Assembly: GCF_023630255.1 (NCBI RefSeq)
Contig: NZ_JALPRS010000001.1
Span: forward strand, 1,240,001-1,304,000
DNA: 64,000 nt
Reading direction: 5' to 3'
Source: Pontibacter deserti
Lineage (GTDB): Bacteria; Bacteroidota; Bacteroidia; Cytophagales; Hymenobacteraceae
In this document: positions 36,848-46,700 of the stretch, one piece after another
Numbering within the stretch: position 1 is the stretch's first letter
Layout: each line of letters starts with the position of its first letter
Translations under genes and position numbers: made by a program
The notes under the pieces: generated by a model
What the model was told of the DNA's origin: nothing
Seen by the model: the letters and a program-made list of their open reading frames with translations, nothing else
Database searches by the model: none

Positions 36848-38842
36848 ATGGATTTACCAATTTTAGAAGATGTAGTGATCATTCTTGGGTTAGCTGTAGT
36901 TGTGATCCTCCTTTTTCAGCGGCTTAAACTACCAACTATACTTGGTTTTTTGATTACAGGTGTTATTGCCGGTCCCTATGGGTTCAGCCTGATAAACGAC
37001 ATCCATAACATTGAGATGCTGGCCGAAATTGGTGTTATACTTTTGCTTTTTATAATTGGCATTGAGTTTTCGTTGCGAAGGCTGGCGTTAATCAAACGCA
37101 CAATACTTGTGGGTGGGGCTATGCAGGTTTTCGGCTCTATTGTTTTGATAGCGGCCATAATGCGAATGGTTAATGATACTTTCGGTGAATCTGTATTTGT
37201 AGGTTTTCTGATAGCACTTAGCAGCACAGCCATTGTTTTAAAACTACTGCAGGATAAGGGTGAGATATACAGTCCGCATGGTAAGGTGGCTTTGGGTATA
37301 CTTATCTTTCAGGATATTGTGGTAGTACCCATGATGCTGCTTGCCCCGCTGCTGACAGGTAAAGTTGATGATGTCGGGTTTCAGTTGCTGCTGATGCTTT
37401 TAAAAGGCTTACTTGTAATAGCTGTAGTACTTATTAGCGCCAGGTATTTTGTGCCTCGGTTGCTATATATGGTTGCGCAAACCAAAAGTAAAGAGCTCTT
37501 CATACTCTCTATCATTGCTATTTGTTTTATTGTAGCTTGGCTAACTTCTAGTCTGGGGCTATCGCTGGCGCTAGGGGCTTTTATGGCTGGCTTAATTATT
37601 TCAGAGTCGGAGTATAGCTACCAGGCTACAAGCAATATCCTCCCCTTTCGCGAGATTTTTACCAGTTTCTTCTTCGTCTCTATCGGGATGCTTTTAGATT
37701 TTAACTTTTTGTTACGGCATTTACCACTTATAGTAGTTTTTACATTTTTCACCTTCCTGATAAAGGCACTTGTTGCAACTTTTGCGGCACGTATACTTCA
37801 ATATCCACTCCGTACAGCTATACTTACAGGCATTTCATTGTTCCAGGTTGGTGAGTTTGCATTTATACTTTCCAAGGCTGGCATTACTTATGGTTTGCTC
37901 ACCCCTACTACCTACCAGTATTTTCTTTCGGTGTCACTGCTTACAATGGCGCTTACTCCTTTTGTCTTTCAATATGCACAGCGCATTGCTTCTTTTGTCA
38001 GCTTAAAATTAGTAGGTAAACATGAAGCCATCCCTTTCGAAACACTAAACCAGCAAACCAATGATGATTTGCCGGAGCTAGATGACCACATTGTTATCAT
38101 TGGATTTGGTATAAATGGCAGAAATGTGGCTAAAGCTGCCCGCTATGCACACATACCCTATACTATAATTGAAATGAATGCAGTAACCGTAAAAAAGGAG
38201 CGTCAACATGGTGAGCCTATACTTTTCGGAGATGCTGTACACGCCATGATACTCTCCCATGTAAATGTACACAAAGCACGCGTGGTCGTTATTGCCATTT
38301 CAGATCCGGATGCCACCAAACGTATTATCGCAGCCATCCGACAAATAAGTGATAAAGTACATATAATAGTCAGGACCAGATTTGTAGAAGAGATGAAAGA
38401 AAACTTTATGGTTGGTGCCGACGAAGTTATACCTGAAGAGTTCGAAACATCTATCGAGATATTTACCCGGGTGCTCTCAAAGTATCTGATGCCACGCGAT
38501 GAAATAGAGCGGTTTACCCAGCAGATCAGGTCTGATAATTACGATATGCTGCGGAGCATGCAAGGTTCCGGGGGTGTAATCTCAAACTTAAGCGCAGATC
38601 TCCCTGATATAGAAGTGGCAAGTTTACGCGTATTTACCAACGATGCTTCTATTATAAATCTTCCTTTAAGTGAGATCAACCTGCGCCTACGGTTTGGCAT
38701 CACTATAGTAGCAATTAAACGCGAAGGCAACACTATACTTGATATCAATGCCAAAACAATACTAAAACAGGGTGATATAGTATATGTAGTAGGTAAACCA
38801 GACGATGTCTTCCGCTTCGGAAATTTCCTGAAAGCAGAGTAG
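36848..38842 (+). CDS. CPA2 family monovalent cation:proton antiporter (KefB-like)
   Basis: A 664-residue antiporter that exchanges K+ or Na+ for protons at the inner membrane. About twelve hydrophobic helices fill residues 1-390. They include GVILLLFIIGIEFSLRRL and a stretch with FQDIVVVPMML, in which the acidic residues of the CPA2 ion site lie. A RCK/TrkA-N domain follows with VIIGFGINGRNVAKAARYA near residue 418, then a TrkA-C domain (about 590-660) that would sense nucleotides or ligands. It converges on the DUF4136 gene with a 36-bp gap. The exact cation is not decided by sequence. Confidence 0.93.
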   Translation: MDLPILEDVVIILGLAVVVILLFQRLKLPTILGFLITGVIAGPYGFSLINDIHNIEMLAEIGVILLLFIIGIEFSLRRLALIKRTILVGGAMQVFGSIVLIAAIMRMVNDTFGESVFVGFLIALSSTAIVLKLLQDKGEIYSPHGKVALGILIFQDIVVVPMMLLAPLLTGKVDDVGFQLLLMLLKGLLVIAVVLISARYFVPRLLYMVAQTKSKELFILSIIAICFIVAWLTSSLGLSLALGAFMAGLIISESEYSYQATSNILPFREIFTSFFFVSIGMLLDFNFLLRHLPLIVVFTFFTFLIKALVATFAARILQYPLRTAILTGISLFQVGEFAFILSKAGITYGLLTPTTYQYFLSVSLLTMALTPFVFQYAQRIASFVSLKLVGKHEAIPFETLNQQTNDDLPELDDHIVIIGFGINGRNVAKAARYAHIPYTIIEMNAVTVKKERQHGEPILFGDAVHAMILSHVNVHKARVVVIAISDPDATKRIIAAIRQISDKVHIIVRTRFVEEMKENFMVGADEVIPEEFETSIEIFTRVLSKYLMPRDEIERFTQQIRSDNYDMLRSMQGSGGVISNLSADLPDIEVASLRVFTNDASIINLPLSEINLRLRFGITIVAIKREGNTILDINAKTILKQGDIVYVVGKPDDVFRFGNFLKAE

Positions 38843-38878
38843 TGACTTCTTACTGCACGCTGATAAGTTTGTTTATAC

Positions 38879-39475
38879 TTACCGTTTCGTTAGAGTTTCC
38901 AGCACTTTTTCTACTTCACCGTGCACTGTACCGTAATTTGCTTTGAAATTTGAAATAGCGCCTTCAGACCAGCCACGCCACATCAGCTCATTTGTTGCCG
39001 GATTTACAAAATCAATTATTAACGTGCCACTTCGGTAAAGGTCTACTGCACGATAGCCAGGTAATGTTGCGTGTCCATAGCTATACCTGTACCCCGACAT
39101 GTAAGCATAACTATAACCAAAACCATCTGAAAAATTAGCAGGATTATCCTTCTCAACAGGCACTGATACACTCACATCATAAGCCAGCAGCACATCAGGT
39201 TTACCGGAAGTAGCTTTTGTAAAACCTTTTTGCTGTAGCTCCTCCTCTATTGCTTTTCTTAGATGCTGATTTAGGGTAGCATTATAGTCTTTATCATAAG
39301 CAACTGGCGCAACTGGCTGGTCCTGAAGCCATGCATAAGTTCGAAGCTTTGCCGTATTAGCACCGGTAGCAGCCACCGCATTGGGTCTGGATGCTACGTT
39401 GCTCGTAACGCAGCTAAAAGCGATAAAACAAAGAGTTGGAAAGTATAGGAAGAAGAGTAACGTGTGCTTTTTCAT
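38879..39475 (-). CDS. DUF4136 domain lipoprotein
   Basis: A 198-residue envelope protein. The signal peptide ends in a lipobox (IAFSC, Cys near residue 22), so it is lipid-anchored in the periplasm or outer membrane. The rest has the DUF4136 features, including TYAWLQDQP near residue 48, VLLAYDVSVSV and a C-terminal TNELMWRGWSEG. Its molecular function is unknown. A tyrosine-rich stretch (GYSYAYMSGYRYSYG) lies mid-protein. It shares its upstream region with the divergent acetyl-CoA hydrolase, including one Crp/Fnr-type box. Confidence 0.85.
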   Translation of the reverse strand: MKKHTLLFFLYFPTLCFIAFSCVTSNVASRPNAVAATGANTAKLRTYAWLQDQPVAPVAYDKDYNATLNQHLRKAIEEELQQKGFTKATSGKPDVLLAYDVSVSVPVEKDNPANFSDGFGYSYAYMSGYRYSYGHATLPGYRAVDLYRSGTLIIDFVNPATNELMWRGWSEGAISNFKANYGTVHGEVEKVLETLTKR

Positions 39476-39568
39476 AGTATAAAGTATAAGGAACTAGTAC
39501 GCAGATTGTGCTACTAAAAGTTTATACCTGCTGTTTATGCAGCCAATTTAGTAAACTCCTCTGATAGG

Positions 39569-39580
39569 TGATGATTATCA
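39569..39580. promoter_or_regulatory. Crp/Fnr-family box upstream of the acetyl-CoA hydrolase
   Basis: TGATGATTATCA is a perfect TGAT-N4-ATCA palindrome with the TGA-N6-TCA core of Crp/Fnr operators. It lies 96-107 bp upstream of the hydrolase ATG and a similar distance from the divergent DUF4136 start, so either gene could be the target. Confidence 0.5.
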
Positions 39581-39675
39581 TTTTAAAAAATTAGCATCGG
39601 AAGTAGCTTGCCGGCATCATAAAAACATAACAACTACCATAACTATAAAGTATAGTTTGGATAAACAATAGAACC

Positions 39676-40965
39676 ATGGCAAACACTACTCCTACGTATA
39701 CTTCCGCTGAAGAAGCCTTATCAGTTATCAAATCTGGCGACAGGGTCTTTTTACATGGAAGTGCCGCAACACCACAATACATGATCCGGAAGCTGGCAGA
39801 ACGGGCAGACGAACTGCGTAATGTAGAACTGGTAAGTATAAGTACATTCGGGGATATGCCCTGCGCTGAAGAACGCTACGCAGATTCTTTTTATATAAAC
39901 TCGTTGTTTGTTTCGGCTAACGTGCGCGATGCTGTAAACAGTGGCCGTGGCGATTACGTGCCAATCTTTTTAAGTGAGATCCCTCAGCTTTTCAGGCTAG
40001 GAATTATGCCGCTTGATGTCGCCATCGTTCATGTTTCGCCACCCGACAGGCATGGATTCTGTTCATTAGGAGTTTCTGTTGATATCGCCCGCGAAGCCGT
40101 TAAAAGCGCTAAGCACGTTATTGCCCAGGTAAATCCCCAGATGCCTCGCACCCATGGCGATGCCTTGATCCACATCCGTCGTTTTGATGCTTTAGTCGAA
40201 GTAAACGAGCCTTTACCGGAAGTAGACTATAGCCAACGAATTACTGAAACAGAAGAGGCAATCGGCCGCTATGTTGCAGAAATGGTAGAAGATAAAGCTA
40301 CCTTACAAATGGGGATCGGAGCTATACCTGATGCAGTACTTAAAAGTCTTACCAACCATAAAGGCTTGGGTATTCATACAGAGATGTTTTCTAATGGTAT
40401 ACTCCCGCTTATTGAAAGTGGTGTGATAACAAATGAGCATAAAAAAGTATTACGCGGCCGCATTGCCACTGCTTTTATTGCCGGTAACCGTGCCCTCTAT
40501 GATTATGTAGATGACAACCCACTTATAACCATGTGCAGCACCGATTTTGCAAATGATGTATCGGTAATTAAAACGAATAACAAAGTCACAGCCATTAACA
40601 GCGCTATTGAGATTGACCTTACCGGACAGGTAGTTTCAGATTCAATCGGTACGTACCAGTTTTCAGGAGTTGGTGGCCAGATGGACTTTATCCGTGGAGC
40701 TGCTTTATCTAAGGGAGGCAAGCCTATAATCGCACTTCCTTCGGTAACACATAAAGGTGTATCGCGCATTACGCCATTTCTTAATCCGGGTGGTGGTGTG
40801 GTTACTACCCGGGCACATGTACATTATGTAGTTACCGAATATGGCGTAGCTTACTTGTATGGCAAGAACCTGCGACAACGAGCAAAAGCACTCATCGAGA
40901 TTGCGCACCCAAGTCATCGCGAAAGGCTTACAGAAGAAGCAGCTAAACGTTTTAAAAACCTGTAA
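39676..40965 (+). CDS. acetyl-CoA hydrolase/transferase family protein
   Basis: A 429-residue class I CoA-transferase of the Cat1/AbfT kind, which moves CoA between acetyl-CoA and another acid or hydrolyses it. The catalytic Glu is in GIHTEMFSNGI, near residue 235, and the CoA-binding glycine loop is GVGGQMDFIRGA, near residue 333. HVHYVVTEYGVAYLYGKNLRQRA is the conserved C-terminal region. Cytoplasmic. The exact partner acid is unknown; acetate, succinate or 4-hydroxybutyrate are known in the family. A Crp/Fnr-type palindrome upstream suggests oxygen- or metabolite-controlled expression. Confidence 0.92.
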   Translation: MANTTPTYTSAEEALSVIKSGDRVFLHGSAATPQYMIRKLAERADELRNVELVSISTFGDMPCAEERYADSFYINSLFVSANVRDAVNSGRGDYVPIFLSEIPQLFRLGIMPLDVAIVHVSPPDRHGFCSLGVSVDIAREAVKSAKHVIAQVNPQMPRTHGDALIHIRRFDALVEVNEPLPEVDYSQRITETEEAIGRYVAEMVEDKATLQMGIGAIPDAVLKSLTNHKGLGIHTEMFSNGILPLIESGVITNEHKKVLRGRIATAFIAGNRALYDYVDDNPLITMCSTDFANDVSVIKTNNKVTAINSAIEIDLTGQVVSDSIGTYQFSGVGGQMDFIRGAALSKGGKPIIALPSVTHKGVSRITPFLNPGGGVVTTRAHVHYVVTEYGVAYLYGKNLRQRAKALIEIAHPSHRERLTEEAAKRFKNL

Positions 40966-41020
40966 CATCTAAAACATATAGTTGAGATATACGTGTATAG
41001 GTATAACTTAAACACTATAT

Positions 41021-41853
41021 ATGGTCGATATATCTCAACACATACCGTCTCCACCTCCAGCGTGGGTGCAGCGTATGGCCAGGTTCGGGCTAACCGCAAA
41101 AGGAGTTGTCTACTGCCTGGTTGGTATACTTGCTTTTATGGCAGCTTTCGAACTGGGCGGAAAATCTGCACAGTCTTCTGATAAAACGGGTGTTTTCCAG
41201 TTTGTGCTGGAACAATCTTTTGGTCGAATACTTCTGGCTATAATTGCACTGGGTCTTTTGTGTTATACTATCTGGCGTTTTATCCAGGCATTTCGGGATA
41301 CGGAACATAAAGGCGACTCGGCCAAAGGTATAGGCAAGCGCATCCGGTATGCATTTAGCGGTTTAATTTATGGGGCACTGGCTTTTTACGCTGCACAACT
41401 TGTTCTTGGCAATGGTGGTGGCTCAGGCGGCGATTCACGTCAAACGCTTTTCGTGAGCTTTTAGAGCAGCCTTTCGGGCAGTGGCTGGTAGGTTTAGTTG
41501 CCGTAGGTACTGCTATTGCTGGCTTTTACCAGATCTACCTGGGGCTATCAGAGAAGTATAAAAAGAATGTACAGGGTGCAGGCCTGAAACATGAAGTAGA
41601 AAGCATGATGATTAAGGCTGGGAAAATAGGCTATGTAGCCCGGGGTATAGTCTGGATCATTATAGGCTATCTATTTTTAAAAGCAGCCATGCAGTCTAAC
41701 CCCAGCCAAGCTGGTGGCAGCGGCAGCGCTTTCTCATTCTTGGAGAACTCTTCTTATGGATCATTTTTATTAGGTGCTGTTGCCGTTGGTCTTATATGTT
41801 ACGGCATCTTTATGTTCATGAGGGCCCGACACCAGGTAATCAACGTCAGCTAA
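41021..41853 (+). pseudogene. DUF1206 membrane protein, broken by one frameshift
   Basis: Two reading frames together encode one DUF1206 protein of about 278 residues with three repeats of two helices each. Frame 1 (41021-41464) holds repeat 1 and the start of repeat 2 and ends at a stop after GGDSRQTLFVSF. The -1 frame continues from about 41440 to 41853 with AFRELLEQPFGQWLVG, which completes repeat 2, then repeat 3 (KAGKIGYVARG). The switch falls near a glycine-coding GGT/GGC tract, so one base is missing there. It may be a real mutation or a sequencing error. No classic slippery heptamer is seen. Function of the family is unknown. Confidence 0.85.
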
Positions 41854-41858
41854 ACTAT

Positions 41859-41926
41859 AAACTGAAGTATAAACTAGTCCCGGGTTTACAATAAGCAGCC
41901 TAAGGCAGTAGTTTATACTTCGGTTT
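41859..41926. repeat. 18-bp inverted repeat downstream of the DUF1206 gene
   Basis: AAACTGAAGTATAAACTA at 41859-41876 pairs with TAGTTTATACTTCGGTTT at 41909-41926, with one G-T wobble and a 32-base loop. There is no T-run after it, so it is a poor terminator. It contains two copies of the AAGTATA word. Confidence 0.7.
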
Positions 41927-42038
41927 AAGCACATAATAATATCAACTATAGTTTTAAATAACCTTTAATCTGATCTGGAATAGTACGCTTTGGGTACCAA
42001 TGAGCATCAGATAAATTTTAATGAAAAAATTGTTGTAG

Positions 42039-42046
42039 TATATTTG
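42039..42046 (+). promoter_or_regulatory. possible -7 element before the sigma-54 response regulator
   Basis: TATATTTG fits the Bacteroidota -7 consensus TAnnTTTG and lies 32 bp upstream of the start codon. The -33 position holds no clear TTG, so the promoter call is weak. Confidence 0.35.
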
Positions 42047-42077
42047 AATACAAAGTGTTTCTGTGCGTGAATAATAC

Positions 42078-43436
42078 ATGAAGAATACCCCTTTTAAAAT
42101 CTTCATTCTGGATGATGATGTGTGGTACAGCGAATTGCTGGAGTATCATCTTTCTCTAAACCCTGACTATGAGATCAAGAAGTTTCATTCTGCGAAAGAC
42201 TTATTTGAAGGTCTGCATGAGAAACCTGATGTTGTTACCGTAGACTATTCTCTTCCTGATAAAAATGGTGGCGAGGTACTGAAGCTTATAAAAGAGCGCA
42301 ACCCTGATATTCAGGTCATCATCATTTCAGGACAGGAAGATGTGGCAACAGCAGTGTCTTTACTTAAACAGGGTGCTTACGATTACATTGTAAAAGACGA
42401 AGAAACTCCCGAACGTCTTTGGAATACCATAAACAAAGTCCGGGAAAACATCTCTTTACGCAAAGAAATAAATTACCTGCGCGAAGAGATAGGCCAGAAG
42501 TATGACTTCAGCAAAGTGATCATTGGTAATAGCGAGGCCATTAAAAGAGTATTCTCGCTGATGGATAAAGCTACCAAAACAAACATCACTGTATCTATAA
42601 ACGGCGAAACAGGCACTGGTAAAGAATTGGTTGCCAAAGCTATACATTACAACAGCACACGCAAAAAACAACCTTATGTAGCTGTAAACGTGGCTGCAAT
42701 TCCTAAAGAACTTATAGAGAGTGAACTATTTGGCCATGAAAAAGGGGCATTTACAGGTGCTACTGCCCGCAGGATCGGTAAGTTTGAAGAAGCCAACAAA
42801 GGCACTATTTTCCTGGATGAGATTGGCGAATTAGACATAAGCCTGCAAGCCAAACTTCTGCGCGTACTCCAGGAAAAAGAAATAACAAGAGTCGGAGGAA
42901 ATGCGGTGGTTCCTATTGATGTCCGGATTATAGTTGCTACTCATAAAAACCTGGCAGAAGAAGTTAAAAAAGGTACTTTCAGGGAAGACTTATATTATCG
43001 TTTACTTGGCCTACCTATCCAGTTACCACCACTTCGCGAGCGTGGCAGCGATATTCTGGTTCTTGCCAGATATTTTATGGATGGTTTTGCAAAAGAGAAC
43101 AGTTTACCTCGAAAAAGTCTCTCCACCGGGGCACAGGCAAAGCTGCTCTCCTATTCTTTCCCGGGTAACGTGCGCGAATTACGTGCCTTAGTAGAGCTGG
43201 CCATGGTGCTTGCTGATGAAGATGTGATACAGGAGCAGGATATCAACTTTACGGCGACAAGCCATGAAAAAGACTTTCTAGCTAAAGAACAATCGTTAAA
43301 GACTTATACTACTAAAATCATCCAATACTTCCTGGACAAGTATGACTCTAACGTTTTGCTGGTTGCAGATAAACTAGACATTGGAAAATCAACCATCTAC
43401 CGTATGATACAAAGCAATGAACTTAAAGTAAAGTAA
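42078..43436 (+). CDS. sigma-54-dependent response regulator (NtrC family)
   Basis: A 452-residue transcription activator. The N-terminal receiver has LDDD at residues 11-14 and the phospho-acceptor Asp56 in TVDYSLP. The AAA+ domain follows with Walker A GETGTGKE (176-183), the sigma-54 contact loop GAFTGA (223-228) and Walker B TIFLDEIGE (243-251). A short Fis-type helix-turn-helix closes the protein (VADKLDIGKSTIYRMIQ). When phosphorylated it would open promoters with the alternative sigma factor RpoN. It sits 264 bp before the hybrid kinase and is the obvious candidate partner. Confidence 0.95.
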   Translation: MKNTPFKIFILDDDVWYSELLEYHLSLNPDYEIKKFHSAKDLFEGLHEKPDVVTVDYSLPDKNGGEVLKLIKERNPDIQVIIISGQEDVATAVSLLKQGAYDYIVKDEETPERLWNTINKVRENISLRKEINYLREEIGQKYDFSKVIIGNSEAIKRVFSLMDKATKTNITVSINGETGTGKELVAKAIHYNSTRKKQPYVAVNVAAIPKELIESELFGHEKGAFTGATARRIGKFEEANKGTIFLDEIGELDISLQAKLLRVLQEKEITRVGGNAVVPIDVRIIVATHKNLAEEVKKGTFREDLYYRLLGLPIQLPPLRERGSDILVLARYFMDGFAKENSLPRKSLSTGAQAKLLSYSFPGNVRELRALVELAMVLADEDVIQEQDINFTATSHEKDFLAKEQSLKTYTTKIIQYFLDKYDSNVLLVADKLDIGKSTIYRMIQSNELKVK

Positions 43437-43700
43437 GTTTCAAAGACTTATCAATCCTAGTGCATAAATAGCACGAATCTTATATAGCCACCACCCCCTC
43501 AGTCAGTACAAGCAGTTTGTTCGAATTTCTTTTTAATTCACTGCAAAATACATTATCCGGCTTATAATCAGTAGTTACTCATAGCTGCAATTATACTTTA
43601 ACAATAAAAATAATTCCTCCTTCAACAACTTCACCTTAAAGTATAGAAATAGAAAATATTAATATCAAAAAGCTGTAACTTGCATTAAATTTTGACATTA

Positions 43701-46700
43701 ATGGGAGTTTCACTAGATGTAGCAGCACTGCAGCAACAATTGGCAGAAGAGCGCAGAGCACGTGTAGCGGCAGAAGAGTTAGCCAAACAAAAGGCAAATG
43801 AGCTATTTGAATTACAGCAAAAGTTAAATTTCCCCGGTTTTGAAAACCACCCGCAAGTACAGTCAGAGTTTCAGGAAGAATACCCGGACCCTATCTTCAG
43901 GGTTAATACATCTGGCAATATACTTTATGTAAATACTGTCGGACAGCAGTTATTAAATTTACTTTCAGCAAAACGCTTACAAAGTTTAAAGCGTTTTTTT
44001 CAAGCAAAAGTCTTTAAAGCGCAAAAGGCCGCTAAACCGATCACTCTTGAAACAAATCTGCTGGGTAGCTATTACTTATTATTCCTGGTTTCACTCCCAG
44101 ACAAAGGCTATGTAAATATCTACATGAATAATATTACGGAACGCCGGAAGGCCGAACTAGCACTCGAAGAAAGCCAGAACTTCGTCCGTAATATAGCCCA
44201 TACCATACCCAACATCATTTACATCTATGATCTGGAGCAGGACCACAGCATTTATGTTAACGAGCACCTGCATTCAGTATTAGGTTATACTGATCAGGAT
44301 ATAGCTGACATGGAAGGCCATGTTTTTGGATCACTGTTACTGCCTGATCAGCTGCCTAAAATGTACAGCCATACTTACGGGATGTTCAGTGCCCTGGATG
44401 GTGAGGTGCATGAGATAGAATACCTGGTAAAAAGCAAAACCGGCGAACATAAAAACCTGCTCTGCCGAGAAAGCGTGTTTAAGCGAAAAGAGAACGGGCA
44501 GGTACAGCAGGTAATTGGCTCAGCTGAAGATGTTACTACCCTCCGAAGAAACAGCATCGAGCTGAAAGAACAGAAAGAATTCTACGAATCTATCTTTGAT
44601 AATATAGCATCAGATATAGCGGTATATGATGCTGAGCTGAGATACAAATACGTTAATCCTACTGCAGTTTCTGACCCTGCGCTTCGTACATGGATCATTG
44701 GTAAAACAAACGAAGAATACTGCAGCTACAGAAATGTACCCCTGGACCGCATCAAAAACAGGAGTCAGTACCTGGATCTTACCCGAACCAGTAAAAAACA
44801 TACTGAGTTTGAAGAAGTAATCATTAATAAAGAAGGCGAAAAAGGCTATTACCTTCGAAAGTTAAGCCCGGTTGTTGATCAGCAAGGCGACTTACAGATG
44901 ATCATTGGATATGGTCTGAACATTACAGACCTGAGACGCGCACAGGAAGAGATTACGCTCAGCGAAGCCAAGAACAGAGCCATTCTGGCTGCTATTCCCG
45001 ATCTTATGTTTATCATTAACAAGGATGGGATATACCTGGACATGAAAAATGTGGAGCAGGAACATTTACTTGTACCAAAATCAGAAGTAATAGGTGCACA
45101 CATAAAAAGCATGCTACCTGAGCAGGTGTATAAACCTATACTTGCCTTAATACATAAGGTAATTGAAACCGGAATTCCCGAACGCACAGATTATGAACTG
45201 ACCCTGGAGGATGGTCTGCATCATTATGAAGGCAGGATCATAAAGTATAGTGATCAGGAGGTGCTGGCAATTATCCGTGACACTACCGAAGAACGCAAAG
45301 CCGCACAGGCAGCAAAAGAACAAAATGACTTCATCAGGTTAGTGATGGACTCCAGCCCAAGCCTTATTTATGTAAAAGATGGGGAAGGCCGGTTTATACT
45401 TGCTAATAAAGCAGTTGCTGATCTTTTTGAAATACCTTTAGACCGCTTGATGGTGGAACAGGGTGATCATCTGTATGTTAATCCTGAAGACAGAGACCTG
45501 TTCATTCAAAATGATAAACGGGTAATTCTGGAAAACCGTGAATTTGTAACGGAAGAACGATTTACGAAGCCGGATGGTCAATTGTTTTGGTTCAAAACCA
45601 TTAAGCGACCATTGGTAACATCAGATGGCCAGGTTCATGTGTTGGGCATTTCAACGGACATTACAGCACAGCATCTGGCCAGCAAACAGTTAGAAAAAAG
45701 CGAAGAACTTCACCGGCTGCTTTCCGAAAACTCTAAAGATGTTATCAGTTTACATGAATTGGATGGCCGTTACATTTATATCTCTAAAGGAGTTGAAGAG
45801 ATGCTAGGTTATACTGTTTCTGAAGTGATCGGAAATGTACCCAAGCATCTTATTTATCACGCCGACCTGAAGCAACTGTACAAAGCCTTTGATGAGGTAT
45901 TAAAGTATAAACGCAACATAACTGTTGAGCACAGGCTTGCACGCAAAAACGGAACCAACTTCTGGGTAGAAACAAACCTGAAACCTATACTTGACAGTGA
46001 AGGTAATGTAGTAAAAATACAGTCATCAGCCCGTGATATTACATTGCGCCGTAAAAATGCTGAAGCGCTTAAGACCAGTGAGAAGAAATACAGAGACCTG
46101 ATCAACTATAGCCAAGCCTACATCTGCACGCACGACTTGGACGGCATTGTATTATCTGTTAACCCTTACCTGATAAACATGCTGGGTTATTCAGAAGATG
46201 AGATGGTGGGTAAGCCCCTTAACTGCTTTTTCCCGGAAGCTCACCGGGATAATTTTGGAGATTATGTGGCGCGGTTCCAGGAATCTAACATTGTAGATGG
46301 CGTATTATGTATCCTGAACAAAGAAAATCAGGAACGTTACCTCTATTACCAGAACTATAAGGTAGAAGAACCAGGTATGGCTCCTTATATTATAGGTATA
46401 GCCCAGGACATAACTGACCGTATGCTTACTGAGCAGGAGCTTAAAAACGCCAAGGAAGCAGCAGAGGAAACAGCCAGGGTTAAAGAAAATTTCCTGGCCA
46501 ACATGAGCCATGAAATACGTACCCCAATGAACGGTATTCTGGGGATGGCAGGTCTGCTACAAAAAACCAAACTTGATGATGTTCAGTCAAACTACCTAAA
46601 GATTATTAAACAATCAGCAGACAACCTGTTGGTTGTAATAAATGATATATTGGACATAGCTAAAATAGAAGCTGGTAAAATGGAGTTAGAACAGATTCCG

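Noticed and set aside
41430..41475. Programmed -1 ribosomal frameshifting in the DUF1206 gene
   Set aside because: No X-XXY-YYZ slippery heptamer in the right phase and no obvious downstream stem; a plain indel or sequencing error is simpler.
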